From a virus, in IMG/VR virus record IMGVR_UViG_3300044904_000056, positions 1-64,000 of that record: a stretch of DNA of 64,000 bases; one strand, given 5' to 3'. A program made the position numbers and the translations under genes. The notes beneath the pieces were generated by a model. The model did not search any database and was not told where the DNA came from. It saw only the letters and a list, made by a program, of their open reading frames with translations. This document shows positions 56,827 to 64,000 of this stretch, piece after piece; positions within the stretch are counted from its first letter, which is position 1, and the number at the start of each line of letters is the position of its first letter.

Positions 56827-57515
56827 TTCAGGCCTCCTCCACTTGTCAGATTCAAGCTAGACAGCGGCTAGGATGCTCTCCTGAAAGTCTCTTGTTGCAT
56901 TTCAGACGGCGCGATACAGAACGCGCCCAGATAACAAGAGTGCCTACTCTCAGATAGGCATTCAGAGCACCCGAGTCGCTGGACGGAGACGTTCCTAGCA
57001 AACTGCCTGCGGTATCCTCTTTCGAGGGCCTGATCTCCGTCTGCGCTGTTAGTGTTAGTGTTTGTAAAACTAGGTTCCACGCAGATTCACCTATACTTCG
57101 TTTTTACGTCCGTTCTGTCGGACGGTGGTAATATCTCGGGCCACCACGCCTAACCCTTTTGGATTCCTGGCTGGCTCTTTTTCCTCCGGAGAGGTATTTG
57201 TATGTTGAGCCGAGGTTCCGCACTCGAAAGTCCTTACGCGCCCTACTCGTGTACAGCGAATACAGGAGGGTTCAGACAGGCTACTCGGAAGGCTTTCGAG
57301 ACTCCTACGCTTTACGGTTTGAAGTATTCGCAACCCGGTTCAACGTCAACCCTCGACTTTCCCTGTTCGGTATTTCCGCTATGCAGGCCATAAGCCATAC
57401 GCGAAAAGGAGCCTAGCCCCCGAGACCGTCGTCGGTGGGGCAGAGGGTATATAAAGGATGTAGCTGAATCGGTGGAGGTGGGAACTCTCTACGGGGGAAA
57501 CCCCCGTGCTACCTA
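56827..57515 (-). ncRNA. Hairpin-dense region, candidate structured RNA (left part)
   Basis: Nested perfect stems occur in close succession. CTCTTGTT (56889) pairs with AACAAGAG (56933) around GGCGCG/CGCGCC (56908-56927). TGCCTA/TAGGCA lies at 56941-56960. GACGGAGA (56982) pairs with TCTCCGTC (57034) around CCTC/GAGG with a GAAA loop on the minus strand (57016-57027). CGTCCG/CGGACG is at 57107-57124 and GGTGG/CCACC at 57124-57145. ACGGGGG/CCCCCGT at 57491-57507 may end the small gene upstream. Such density suggests a large folded RNA rather than coding sequence. Confidence 0.55.
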
Positions 57516-57674
57516 CTACGCAGCGGTAGCCTGCCGGATAATCTGTTTCGCCGTCCGGATGACCTGTACGGGGGTCATGTGCTTGATTCCCCGCTTCCCG
57601 TGGCGGACCTTCGCAAATCCGCGAACGAGGGCACCCGTAAGAACGAGACCAGAATTTTTGGAATTGGTTTTCAT
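57516..57674 (-). CDS. 52-residue basic protein inside the structured region
   Basis: ATG 57674 with TAGGAG 6 nt upstream. It encodes MKTNSKNSGLVLTGALVRGF, then AKVRHGKRGIKHMTPVQVIR and an Ala/Gln-rich helix. A hairpin GGGTGA/TCACCC (57686-57702) stands before the RBS and ACGGGGG/CCCCCGT follows the stop. It is basic and possibly RNA-binding. Function unknown. Confidence 0.55.
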   Translation of the reverse strand: MKTNSKNSGLVLTGALVRGFAKVRHGKRGIKHMTPVQVIRTAKQIIRQATAA

Positions 57675-58128
57675 AACGTCTCCTAGGGTGATGGTTTCAC
57701 CCGTAGAGAATTCCGTCTCCTACTTCTCCGCGATATGGGGTAACTCGAATTGCTTTCTCTCCCGAGGCTGTTCCCCGCCTACTCCTTCCGCCGTTTCCGA
57801 GCTAAAAAGCTCTACGCGGTAGGACTCTAGGAGAGGCCGTCCGGAACGTCTCCGGGGCCTCGGGCTTTACTTACTTTCGGCTTTGCGTCCTTAATGCCCT
57901 AGCGTTTTTCGCTCCGGTCGGACTATTTTAGGTTAGTCCGTTAGGAGGTTCTCTCCTATGTCCGTGGCCTATCCCCGCTCTGCCTTTTCGGGATACCCTT
58001 TATTTTTCAATGAGCAAAAGCTAGCGTCTAAACTCTAGCTTACAGGAATATCTTCCCCTTTTTAGAGGTAGAAGTAAAGCACTATTTTCCAGTACTTTCG
58101 TTTGAGTTACCCCCTAAAAAGCCTGGGA
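57675..58128 (-). ncRNA. Hairpin-dense region, candidate structured RNA (right part)
   Basis: 454 nt without a gene. Perfect short stems follow one another: AAGCTAG/CTAGCTT (58018-58041), AGGAG/CTCCT (57943-57957), GGACTA/TAGTCC (57920-57939), AGCG/CGCT (57901-57913), CCGGA/TCCGG (57841-57855), GAGCT/AGCTC (57799-57812) and GGGTGA/TCACCC (57686-57702). Spacing of about 20-60 nt and the lack of ORFs point to a structured leader or ncRNA upstream of the 52-residue gene. Confidence 0.5.
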
Positions 58129-58842
58129 TTATGCAGAATTTCTGTTGGCGTTCCAACAAAAAATAAACCTGTCAAAGTGAGGGTTGAATTTACCCCCCGC
58201 TGCCCCCCGGTCAAATTCTGGTGGGTAAAAAACGTTGTTAAAGCATCTTTTTAGGTATTCAAGCCTACGCATTACATTCTTCACTCCTGCTTTCTTCTCT
58301 CTGGAAAAATGGTATTCCATCACGAGTTTGTTACAACATGGAATCAATTCGTCATCCAACAACCCAAACTCGCTCCCTTCAACATCCATCTTCACCCCAT
58401 CGAATATTCTCCCTGCAAAGAAATTTGCGTGTAAATTCGGAAGCCTCCCAGAAGGGTGTTCAGGCAAATTCCCTTTCACAATTGTTGCCCTGCTGAAATC
58501 TGTTTCTCTCCTCCCTTTGTAAAATTGTAGGGAGGATTTATGGAGATTCGTTATAGCAAATCTACGACAGCAAAATTCAGGAATATTCAAACGGAGGAGT
58601 CGAAAGCATTTTGGGTCAGGTTCATAGCATTCAGCCTTTGCTCCAAGAGAACGACAATATAATGCAAACGCTCCGATGTTTGCACCCAAATCTAACCATA
58701 ATTCACCCTCCTCAACATCAAAGCCAAGTCCCACTCTCCGGTAGCACCTCTTCACTAGACACTCATTTAGAACACTCTCATCACTTGTCCCTGGACGAAA
58801 ATACGCCTCCTCTAAACCAAATTTTCTCTTCTCAATTTTCAT
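58129..58842 (-). CDS. FkbM-family methyltransferase
   Basis: 237 residues, ATG 58842 just after the upstream stop. Motif I LWLDLGANIGAFALYCRSLG, AECYEPDP, and DGVKMDVEGSEFGLLDDELI are the hallmark FkbM motifs. FkbM enzymes methylate hydroxyls of sugars or small molecules. It may act with the glycosylation genes at 45.6-49 kb, although it is 9 kb away. The last gene before the structured-RNA region. Confidence 0.9.
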   Translation of the reverse strand: MKIEKRKFGLEEAYFRPGTSDESVLNECLVKRCYRRVGLGFDVEEGELWLDLGANIGAFALYCRSLGAKAECYEPDPKCFRLLRLNIPEFCCRRFAITNLHKSSLQFYKGRRETDFSRATIVKGNLPEHPSGRLPNLHANFFAGRIFDGVKMDVEGSEFGLLDDELIPCCNKLVMEYHFSREKKAGVKNVMRRLEYLKRCFNNVFYPPEFDRGAAGGKFNPHFDRFIFCWNANRNSA

Positions 58843-59136
58843 TCAACTTCCCCACTTCTGGAGGAGCTTTCGTATTCTCACTCCCTGAGGACCTAGAAAA
58901 TAAGGCTCTAGGCATTCCAAGAATTCCTTTGCATTTTGGCCATAGAGGCGTACTCTTTCTCGGCAACTTTCTCCTTTTCCAGTTTTACGGTAGCCCCCTC
59001 CAAAATAAGTATGCACTAGTTTTGGAAAAAAGGGTTTCATATTCAATTCCACAAATCCTTTTCGGACGAATGCGCGCGACAGAACTACTCCTGCAAGAAG
59101 TGTTCTCAATTCCAAAGTCATCTTCTCTCTCATCAT
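58843..59136 (-). CDS. Short LAGLIDADG-like protein
   Basis: 97 residues, ATG 59136 overlapping the primase stop. TLLAGVVLSRAFVRKGFVEL, then KPFFPKLVHTYFGGGYRKTG and NAKEFLECLEPYFLGPQGVR follow the layout of one LAGLIDADG homing domain (LAG helix, strand pair with FGG, PYL..K helix), but the first motif has lost its acidic residue. It may be a decayed homing enzyme or a maturase-like DNA-binding protein. Confidence 0.58.
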   Translation of the reverse strand: MMREKMTLELRTLLAGVVLSRAFVRKGFVELNMKPFFPKLVHTYFGGGYRKTGKGESCRERVRLYGQNAKEFLECLEPYFLGPQGVRIRKLLQKWGS

Positions 59137-60074
59137 CTCCAGTCTCCATAAAGGAATTCCGCTTCATTCTTGTTCTTCTGGAACGTCTTCGCCTTTTCGA
59201 TTATGTCCCAGGACTTTTCGCGCCCAACGGAATTGACATCCTCACCTTCCGGAAATTGAGCGATTTTAACAGCCGGGACTGCTCCTTCAAAAGCCTTCGC
59301 AATCTGGACCGCTACGTGTTTGGTATTATCCTTTTCCTGAGGGCCATCGAGCGCAACAATCAGTTCTCGCAGCCATTTCTGGTATTGCAAGATATAATCC
59401 TTCTGAATCTCAGAAATCGTCTTGCCAAAAATCCCTAACACCAAATCTCTCCGGCTCGACAAGGAAGTAATTGTCATCACATTGATGATAGACTCTACCA
59501 ATACAATCCTTCTCGGCTTTGCTGCGGTTCCAAGCTGGTAGAGTAGCTCAGTCTTTTTCGTAGAGGTTGGATTGCGGAATTTTGGTTCTCTGTTCTTGTA
59601 TCTCCTTGCCTGAAAATACTGGACACTGCCCTCTTCATCCAGAACTGGAAATATGAAATACCCCCAGTACTTTCCTTTCTGGCAATAGCCAACTTGAGCA
59701 GCCTGGATGATTTTCCGATGCAGGCCACGATTCTGCAAATAGATGTACAGGTCATCACTTAGGCGGTCAGGCAGCTCATCTAGGATTTCAAACTCATCAG
59801 GAAGAGATACATCACCAACCGGGGTGCGTTTCAGATTCTCGGGAATGCGGTAGGGAATTCCTTGTTTAGAGAAGAATGCCTGAAGCCTACGCTCCGTTAC
59901 TCCACCTTTTTCATAGTACCAAATACAGCCTGAGTGGAAACAGCAGCCCACCCGCTTCTCTTCGTTGAAGGCAAAACGTCTAGTGGTATCATCACAGGCC
60001 GGACAGTCTGCTACGAAACCTTCCGAGGTGTCGCGAAGATTCTGAAAATGCCCTCGCAGAGTATCGTCGCTCAT
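59133..60074 (-). CDS. DnaG-like primase
   Basis: 313 residues from ATG 60074, overlapping the helicase stop (ATGA). A zinc-binding start CPACDDTTRR...CFHSGC, then a TOPRIM domain with RIVLVESIINVMTI (catalytic Glu) and ELIVALDGPQEKDNTKH (Asp pair region). It makes RNA primers for lagging-strand synthesis with the DnaB-like helicase encoded directly upstream. Confidence 0.88.
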   Translation of the reverse strand: MSDDTLRGHFQNLRDTSEGFVADCPACDDTTRRFAFNEEKRVGCCFHSGCIWYYEKGGVTERRLQAFFSKQGIPYRIPENLKRTPVGDVSLPDEFEILDELPDRLSDDLYIYLQNRGLHRKIIQAAQVGYCQKGKYWGYFIFPVLDEEGSVQYFQARRYKNREPKFRNPTSTKKTELLYQLGTAAKPRRIVLVESIINVMTITSLSSRRDLVLGIFGKTISEIQKDYILQYQKWLRELIVALDGPQEKDNTKHVAVQIAKAFEGAVPAVKIAQFPEGEDVNSVGREKSWDIIEKAKTFQKNKNEAEFLYGDWR

Positions 60075-61435
60075 CTCTTCCTTGCCTTCTTCCAATTGTC
60101 CTCAGGCTGATGCTCACTCTCGTTGACGGTGAACCGGTCACGGTCCAATTCTACATTTACCACCCCGCCCATCCCAACATCTCTCGCATACATCAGATAG
60201 ACTCTCGCCTGCTCCGGCTTCTGCTCGGCTTCCTCTTCTGTTTGACAAAAAGCTACTAGGAAGTCAAGAGTGAAAAGTTGAGAGATATCCTCGGCTATAT
60301 CCTCTGCTGACAGCCGTTTCTTTTTCAGACCTGCCCGATTCGTCTGAGTTGCTGTCCAAACAGGAATATCCCGCTCCGTCGCAATTCCCCGGAGGTCAAG
60401 AGCTACTTGGCCTACAGATAGGCGCTGCTCATCAAATTTCTGAGTGGGCCGAAAGACACGGATGTAATCCACGAATAAAACATCAATCTTGTACCCAAAT
60501 TCGGCTTCTACATCATCCAGCCAAAGGGAGATATCTTCAGCCGTCCCTTTTCCTGAAGGCCACTGCTGTATGTGAAGGCCCCCTTTCATCTGCTTATGGG
60601 ACACCTTGAGCCGCCTTCTTGCTTTCTTCAAAACCTTATTCAGCTTAGACCCTGCTTCTGTTGAAAGACTTGCCTTTGTCAATTCACTTGCCGGAATTTG
60701 CGTAATCATCGAGTCGATGCGTTTCCGGTATTTCTCTTTCGAGAGTTCCCCTGTTGCAATCGCTACATTTTTCCCTTTCCAGAGTGCCCCAACTGCAAAT
60801 CTTGCTAGTAGTGTGCTCTTACCAGCTTTGCTCCCTGCCAATATGATTGCAAGCTCCCCCCCACCAGGCCCCCCTCCCATTCTCCTGTCAAGCCGGGGAA
60901 GAAAGTGTGTCCCAACGACATTCCTCCTGTCTTCAGCCCAGCGATGCCTACTCATAGTGTCTCCCCAGTAATCCACCCCAAGATTTTTTGTTGAGTGAAG
61001 ATTTTCAAGGGCCTTCATCCTTCGGAGAACTTTGTCAAAATCTCCCGCGTTGATATCCCGCTCTGAGTCAACCAGTGCCTTCCGGTATTTCTGATCCTTG
61101 GCAAAACGAGTAGCTTTGCTACGGACAACAAATATGTCATCCAGCTTTTCTTCGAACGCACCACGTATCACCCGTTTGTACAGCGGCCATACATCCCGCC
61201 TGCGTTTCCCAAGATAGTCCTTCACCAGCACGGACAGGGAAGCCTTGGAAATTGTAATCAGCCCCCGCTCCTGCCTCTCAACCACTTCCTCTTTCATCAG
61301 ACGGCAGATATCTACGAAGATTGGGTTGGTGAAGTAGGACGGCTCAACTACCGGATGCGCTGCCCTCGGCTCCCTGATGTACCACGCCAACAACAATTTC
61401 TGAAAACTTTCACCCCAAGGATACTCATCAGCCAC
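60071..61435 (-). CDS. DnaB-like replicative helicase
   Basis: 454 residues, GTG 61435. A helical N-terminal part, then GGGPGGGELAIILAGSKAGK and ST (Walker A), KIDVLFVDYIRVFRP (Walker B), PVWTATQTNRAGLKKKRLSA (sensor Gln) and an ISQLFTLDFLV tail. It unwinds DNA at the fork; the primase gene follows in the same operon. A GCGTTCTATCTAA motif lies upstream. Confidence 0.9.
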   Translation of the reverse strand: MADEYPWGESFQKLLLAWYIREPRAAHPVVEPSYFTNPIFVDICRLMKEEVVERQERGLITISKASLSVLVKDYLGKRRRDVWPLYKRVIRGAFEEKLDDIFVVRSKATRFAKDQKYRKALVDSERDINAGDFDKVLRRMKALENLHSTKNLGVDYWGDTMSRHRWAEDRRNVVGTHFLPRLDRRMGGGPGGGELAIILAGSKAGKSTLLARFAVGALWKGKNVAIATGELSKEKYRKRIDSMITQIPASELTKASLSTEAGSKLNKVLKKARRRLKVSHKQMKGGLHIQQWPSGKGTAEDISLWLDDVEAEFGYKIDVLFVDYIRVFRPTQKFDEQRLSVGQVALDLRGIATERDIPVWTATQTNRAGLKKKRLSAEDIAEDISQLFTLDFLVAFCQTEEEAEQKPEQARVYLMYARDVGMGGVVNVELDRDRFTVNESEHQPEDNWKKARKR

Positions 61436-61451
61436 TGGCTATTGTCTCCTG

Positions 61452-61464
61452 TTAGATAGAACGC
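61452..61464 (-). promoter_or_regulatory. GCGTTCTATCTAA motif
   Basis: It lies between the gene at 61475 and the helicase start (61435), just before CAGGAGA. Copy of the recurrent GCGTTCTATYYA element. Confidence 0.5.
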
Positions 61465-61474
61465 GGAGTTGGCG

Positions 61475-62143
61475 CTATCGTTCCAACTCAGATTTGATAC
61501 CCCGAATCACGCTGTGCCGGAGCCTCGAATTTTTCCTAAGCTCCCACAAGGCCCTCCGCACGTGTCTCCACTCCCTACTACTGTACAAATAGCCTGCAAT
61601 GAATAGGGGGCTCAAATCCTTGAAGATTGCGAGGAAGACTTGGCTTGATGGAACCCCAAGCTGCCTTTTGGCTTCCATAAATATCCTCGTGGAAGATTTC
61701 GCACTAGCATAGGCATCCTCCTCTGTCCATACATTGAGATACCGCTTCCAGTCCTCCTCCAGCTTGTACAACTGCCTGTCTTTCTTAACCAACCAGGTGT
61801 AGATTTCCAGAGCCTTATCGCTCGCCAGAAATGCCGGATGGGGCATGGTCCTCGAATTCTTGTAGTGGCCATACCGACAAAGCACCTTCACATACAGGCT
61901 TGGGTCTAGCTTCTTTTCAACCAGCTTCGGAGCAAGAAGCATAAATGCTCGCATTGCTCTCCAGCCTACCTTCGTCCTGTAGATATCCCAATCCCAAGTC
62001 CGCTTGTTCTTGTACGACCTGCTACGTTTGCTAACATCCTTCGATTTCGCAATCTTGTTGTACGTCAGCCTCAGAATCCCCATCACCAGCTTTTCACTTC
62101 CTGTCAATTTCCATCTCGGGAATCTCTGTGAAGTCCTTGCCAT
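61475..62143 (-). CDS. Hypothetical protein upstream of helicase
   Basis: 222 residues from ATG 62143 behind AGAGG; GTG 62149 is an alternative. RFPR lies at residues 7-10. A helical, basic protein (TWDWDIYRTKVGWRAMRAFM; FLAIFKDLSPLFIAGYLYSS). Its position next to helicase and primase would suit a helicase loader, but no family was recognised. Confidence 0.68.
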   Translation of the reverse strand: MARTSQRFPRWKLTGSEKLVMGILRLTYNKIAKSKDVSKRSRSYKNKRTWDWDIYRTKVGWRAMRAFMLLAPKLVEKKLDPSLYVKVLCRYGHYKNSRTMPHPAFLASDKALEIYTWLVKKDRQLYKLEEDWKRYLNVWTEEDAYASAKSSTRIFMEAKRQLGVPSSQVFLAIFKDLSPLFIAGYLYSSREWRHVRRALWELRKNSRLRHSVIRGIKSELER

Positions 62144-62149
62144 TCGCAC

Positions 62150-62441
62150 CTCTAGGATAAAAATAAATTTTTACTGCTAAAACAGGTATCAAACTAGTAT
62201 CAAACCCCTACAAAACAGGTAAAGCCAATCGAGAGAAACCTACCCTAGCCATATCAAATCCCCTTCAAACCCCCTTCAAGCCCTTTCAAACCCCTCCAAC
62301 TCTAGGTATTTTCCTGCCTATATAGCCGATATCGGCGTAACAGCTACTATAGCGAATAGTAGCGTATATATCAAATAGTAGAGAATAGCAGCGAGCGTAG
62401 CGAGCTGCCTTCACACTGGCACTGTTGGAATTTTCCTACCT
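62150..62441. repeat. AT-rich intergenic region with iteron-like repeats
   Basis: 292 nt without a gene. TTCAAACCCC-type words recur four or five times (about 62190-62305), next to TATCAAACTAG and TATCAAAT copies. Then an AT-rich block with TAGCGAATAGTAGCG, GATATCGGC and a GCGAGCG/CGAGC inverted repeat (about 62320-62412). The repeats plus the AT-rich block beside helicase and primase genes resemble an origin or complex promoter. Confidence 0.5.
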
Positions 62442-62750
62442 TCACTCTTTCGCAATTCTCAACCCAGCAAGATTGATGCGCTGCTGTTCCTTATCATCGA
62501 GCATATTGAAGTCACTTTCAAGCCTTCTCACCTCCCGGAACATAGGAGCAATCCTTCTAATCATCTCTAGCTCGTGCAATTCACCAATGATGGTATTGGC
62601 TATATGGTTGATGACCTCCCCCTCATTCAACAGGATTGTCTGCTTTGTTTCCAAATTAGCAGTGATGAAATTTGCTTCCTTACACTCATCAAAGCACCTT
62701 TCTATCAGACTCTGAAGCTCATAGCTAGTCACTACAGTCTTTGTTGTCAC
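62442..62750 (-). CDS. 102-residue hypothetical protein
   Basis: GTG 62750 overlaps the helicase stop (GTGA). Helical, acidic (LQSLIERCFDECKEANFITA; DKEQQRINLAGLRIAKE). Function unknown. Confidence 0.62.
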   Translation of the reverse strand: MTTKTVVTSYELQSLIERCFDECKEANFITANLETKQTILLNEGEVINHIANTIIGELHELEMIRRIAPMFREVRRLESDFNMLDDKEQQRINLAGLRIAKE

Positions 62751-64000
62751 TTTTCCCTCCTGATGATTTTGATGTCTGCCATATCTTCCCTTTCATAGAG
62801 TTTCAGCCTCTTCACTGAATGCCGGAAGAGATATTTGTTGCCTTTGTCGATGAAATCAGTCACAAAAATTTTGTTAGGCCCCTTCTGCTTTGCCCTCAAG
62901 GTCCTCCCAAGCCTCTGGAGCACCAGCTCCATACCCTGACCCCCTGCACAGTTCACCCATGCGGAGATTTCAGGAACATCCATCCCCACGCTGAAAACGT
63001 CACTCACTACTAGAATAGGAACGCGGCCCCGCTTAAAATCGTTGATCATCCTTTCCCGTACAGGCAGAGGTGTTCTCCCGGAAAGGAACTCTGACTTCAA
63101 ATCTGTTGCCTGTTCTAGCTTATGGAGGAGCTTCAGCCCGTGTTTGATACGGACTACTGTAACTAGCACTTTCAAGTCCTTTTCAAGATAGCGGAGGACC
63201 TCTTTCACTGCTGTTCTGTTGCGCTTGCTGTTCCTAACTATCCCTTTCTGGTAGGATTCTGGATAGGTTGAATACTCCTCGCAAGGAACTTCGATGAACC
63301 GGATGTAAGGCTTTGCTGAACGGCCTTTCTCAACTAGCTCCTTGTTCCGAATTTCTGCTAGGACAGGCCCTGTCAGCCCAGTGTAGTGCATCATCTTGAC
63401 TTTGCTCTTCTCATCGATGGTTCCTGAAAGCCCAAAACGCATCGGAGCTTGGCAAAATTTCGTGATGCGGACAGCAGTAGCAGCCTTATTCAGATGGAAT
63501 TCGTCAAAGAACAGGATGTTGCACTTCTCAAGGAATCTCTTGAACTTCCATACGTGAAGGACATTGTTAGCCGTCTGAACTGTTGCAACAATAATCCCCT
63601 TGCTAGGAATCCGCTTCCTGCCTGCCCCTAGCATTGTGACAGGAATATCAAGGTGCTTCCGGAACCTCTCTGCCGTCTGCTTTACAAGGCTTGCCCGGTG
63701 AATAATTAGCAGAACTCTCGGGGCCTTCTTCAACTGCCTATGGTACTCTGCTATGATAGCGCAAGCCATCTCTGTCTTACCTGCGTTGGTAGCGCAGTGC
63801 AGAATCCCCCTACCGTTGAAGAGAGCCTGCCGGACAGCAGACAGTTGTTCCTCCCGGACTTCAACTTCATCCTGGAAATCGAACTTCTTGAAAGTCAGAT
63901 CAAACTTTGGGAGAGGCTTCCGCAGGTCGTGGATTTCAAGTTTCCCCTTATAGTGCTTCTTGACGTACTCGACTAGGCCTGATGCGAAGGTCCCTGACCT
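62747..64000 (-). CDS. SF2 DNA helicase, UvsW-like (5' end beyond window)
   Basis: At least 417 residues; the frame runs open to the right edge. Upstream codons encode a Q-type motif REEQLSAV and Walker A LHCATNAGKTEMACAIIAE; then motif II NILFFDEFHLNKA (DExH form), motif III RFGLSGTIDE, motif V ILVVSDVFSVGMDVPE and motif VI LQRLGRTLRAKQKGPNK. This fits UvsW-type branch-migration helicases that drive origin-independent replication and repair. Confidence 0.88.
   Translation of the reverse strand, partial: RSGTFASGLVEYVKKHYKGKLEIHDLRKPLPKFDLTFKKFDFQDEVEVREEQLSAVRQALFNGRGILHCATNAGKTEMACAIIAEYHRQLKKAPRVLLIIHRASLVKQTAERFRKHLDIPVTMLGAGRKRIPSKGIIVATVQTANNVLHVWKFKRFLEKCNILFFDEFHLNKAATAVRITKFCQAPMRFGLSGTIDEKSKVKMMHYTGLTGPVLAEIRNKELVEKGRSAKPYIRFIEVPCEEYSTYPESYQKGIVRNSKRNRTAVKEVLRYLEKDLKVLVTVVRIKHGLKLLHKLEQATDLKSEFLSGRTPLPVRERMINDFKRGRVPILVVSDVFSVGMDVPEISAWVNCAGGQGMELVLQRLGRTLRAKQKGPNKIFVTDFIDKGNKYLFRHSVKRLKLYEREDMADIKIIRREK

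Noticed and set aside
56868-57080. 70-codon minus-strand ORF with four cysteines
   Set aside because: It coincides with two nested 8-bp stems and further hairpins, so structure explains the sequence better; the RBS is fair, so this is not final.
57091-57333. 80-codon minus-strand ORF from TTG
   Set aside because: No good start, overlaps several perfect stems; coding texture only moderate.
57879-57890. GGACGCAAAGCC on the minus strand, the core word of c-di-GMP-I riboswitches
   Set aside because: The flanking P1 and P2 elements and the GGTAGC part are missing; a 12-nt match alone is not enough.
56827-58128. tRNA genes in the hairpin-rich region
   Set aside because: I found no cloverleaf with a proper T-loop GGTTCRAnnCC and acceptor stem on either strand.
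58611-59438. 275-codon plus-strand frame
   Set aside because: Antisense to FkbM, LAGLIDADG-like and primase genes.

Overview
The window is part of the genome of a large tailed double-stranded DNA phage (Caudoviricetes), probably lytic, open at both ends. Every gene I support lies on the minus strand, so it reads from right to left. Genes are tightly packed, with ATGA/GTGA/TGATG stop-start overlaps and strong AGGAGG-type ribosome binding sites. No rRNA, tRNA or integrase was seen. Signal peptides, a lipoprotein and a Tat-type lipoprotein suggest a bacterial host with an export machinery, but the host cannot be named from sequence alone.

Layout in + coordinates. 1-9 kb: virion-type proteins (Fn3/DUF4185-like protein, a minor head-like protein with a nucleotide-binding-like C-terminus, a papain-like protein) and a Tat lipoprotein. 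8.3-18.8 kb: a LuxR-type regulator, a cupin, an HldE-like sugar kinase, many small zinc-binding or unknown proteins, exported proteins, and a 1.1 kb gene-free stretch of mini-palindromes (16.05-17.12 kb). 18.8-27.1 kb: packaging module with an intein-containing portal, a terminase large subunit split into two ORFs, and a small terminase. 27.2-41.3 kb: recombination and replication (sigma-like factor, SbcC/SbcD-like pair, phage metallopeptidase, 5'-3' exonuclease, UvsX-like recombinase, gp32-like and UvsY-like proteins, a uracil-DNA glycosylase fused to DNA polymerase I). 41.3-49.0 kb: a probable thymine hypermodification and glycosylation cluster (ThyA-like enzyme, alpha-glutamyl/putrescinyl-thymine pyrophosphorylase-like protein, P-loop kinase, phosphatase, PIG-L deacetylase, methyltransferases, glycosyltransferase). 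49.1-56.8 kb: a striking Ser-Asp-Ala repeat protein, a second sigma-like factor, an HU-domain protein, a SWIM zinc finger, a second UDG-like protein and an FtsK-type translocase. 56.83-58.13 kb: a hairpin-dense region that looks like a large structured RNA, with one small ORF inside. 58.1-64 kb: FkbM methyltransferase, primase, DnaB-like helicase and an SF2 helicase running off the right edge.

The most unusual signals cross module boundaries. The tetrapeptide RFPR occurs in at least 14 otherwise unrelated proteins, mostly a few residues from a terminus or in a linker, with varied synonymous codons; it behaves like a phage-wide short linear motif. Two DNA motifs recur just upstream of ribosome binding sites: GCGTTCTATYYA, mostly before replication and modification operons, and GGTAA(A/C)TTAG..TGAGG, before packaging and virion genes. 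They are candidate promoters for the two sigma-like factors. At least eight homing-type elements (inteins, EndoVII/NUMOD3, EDxHD-like, HNH-AP2, LAGLIDADG-like) are scattered through the window.
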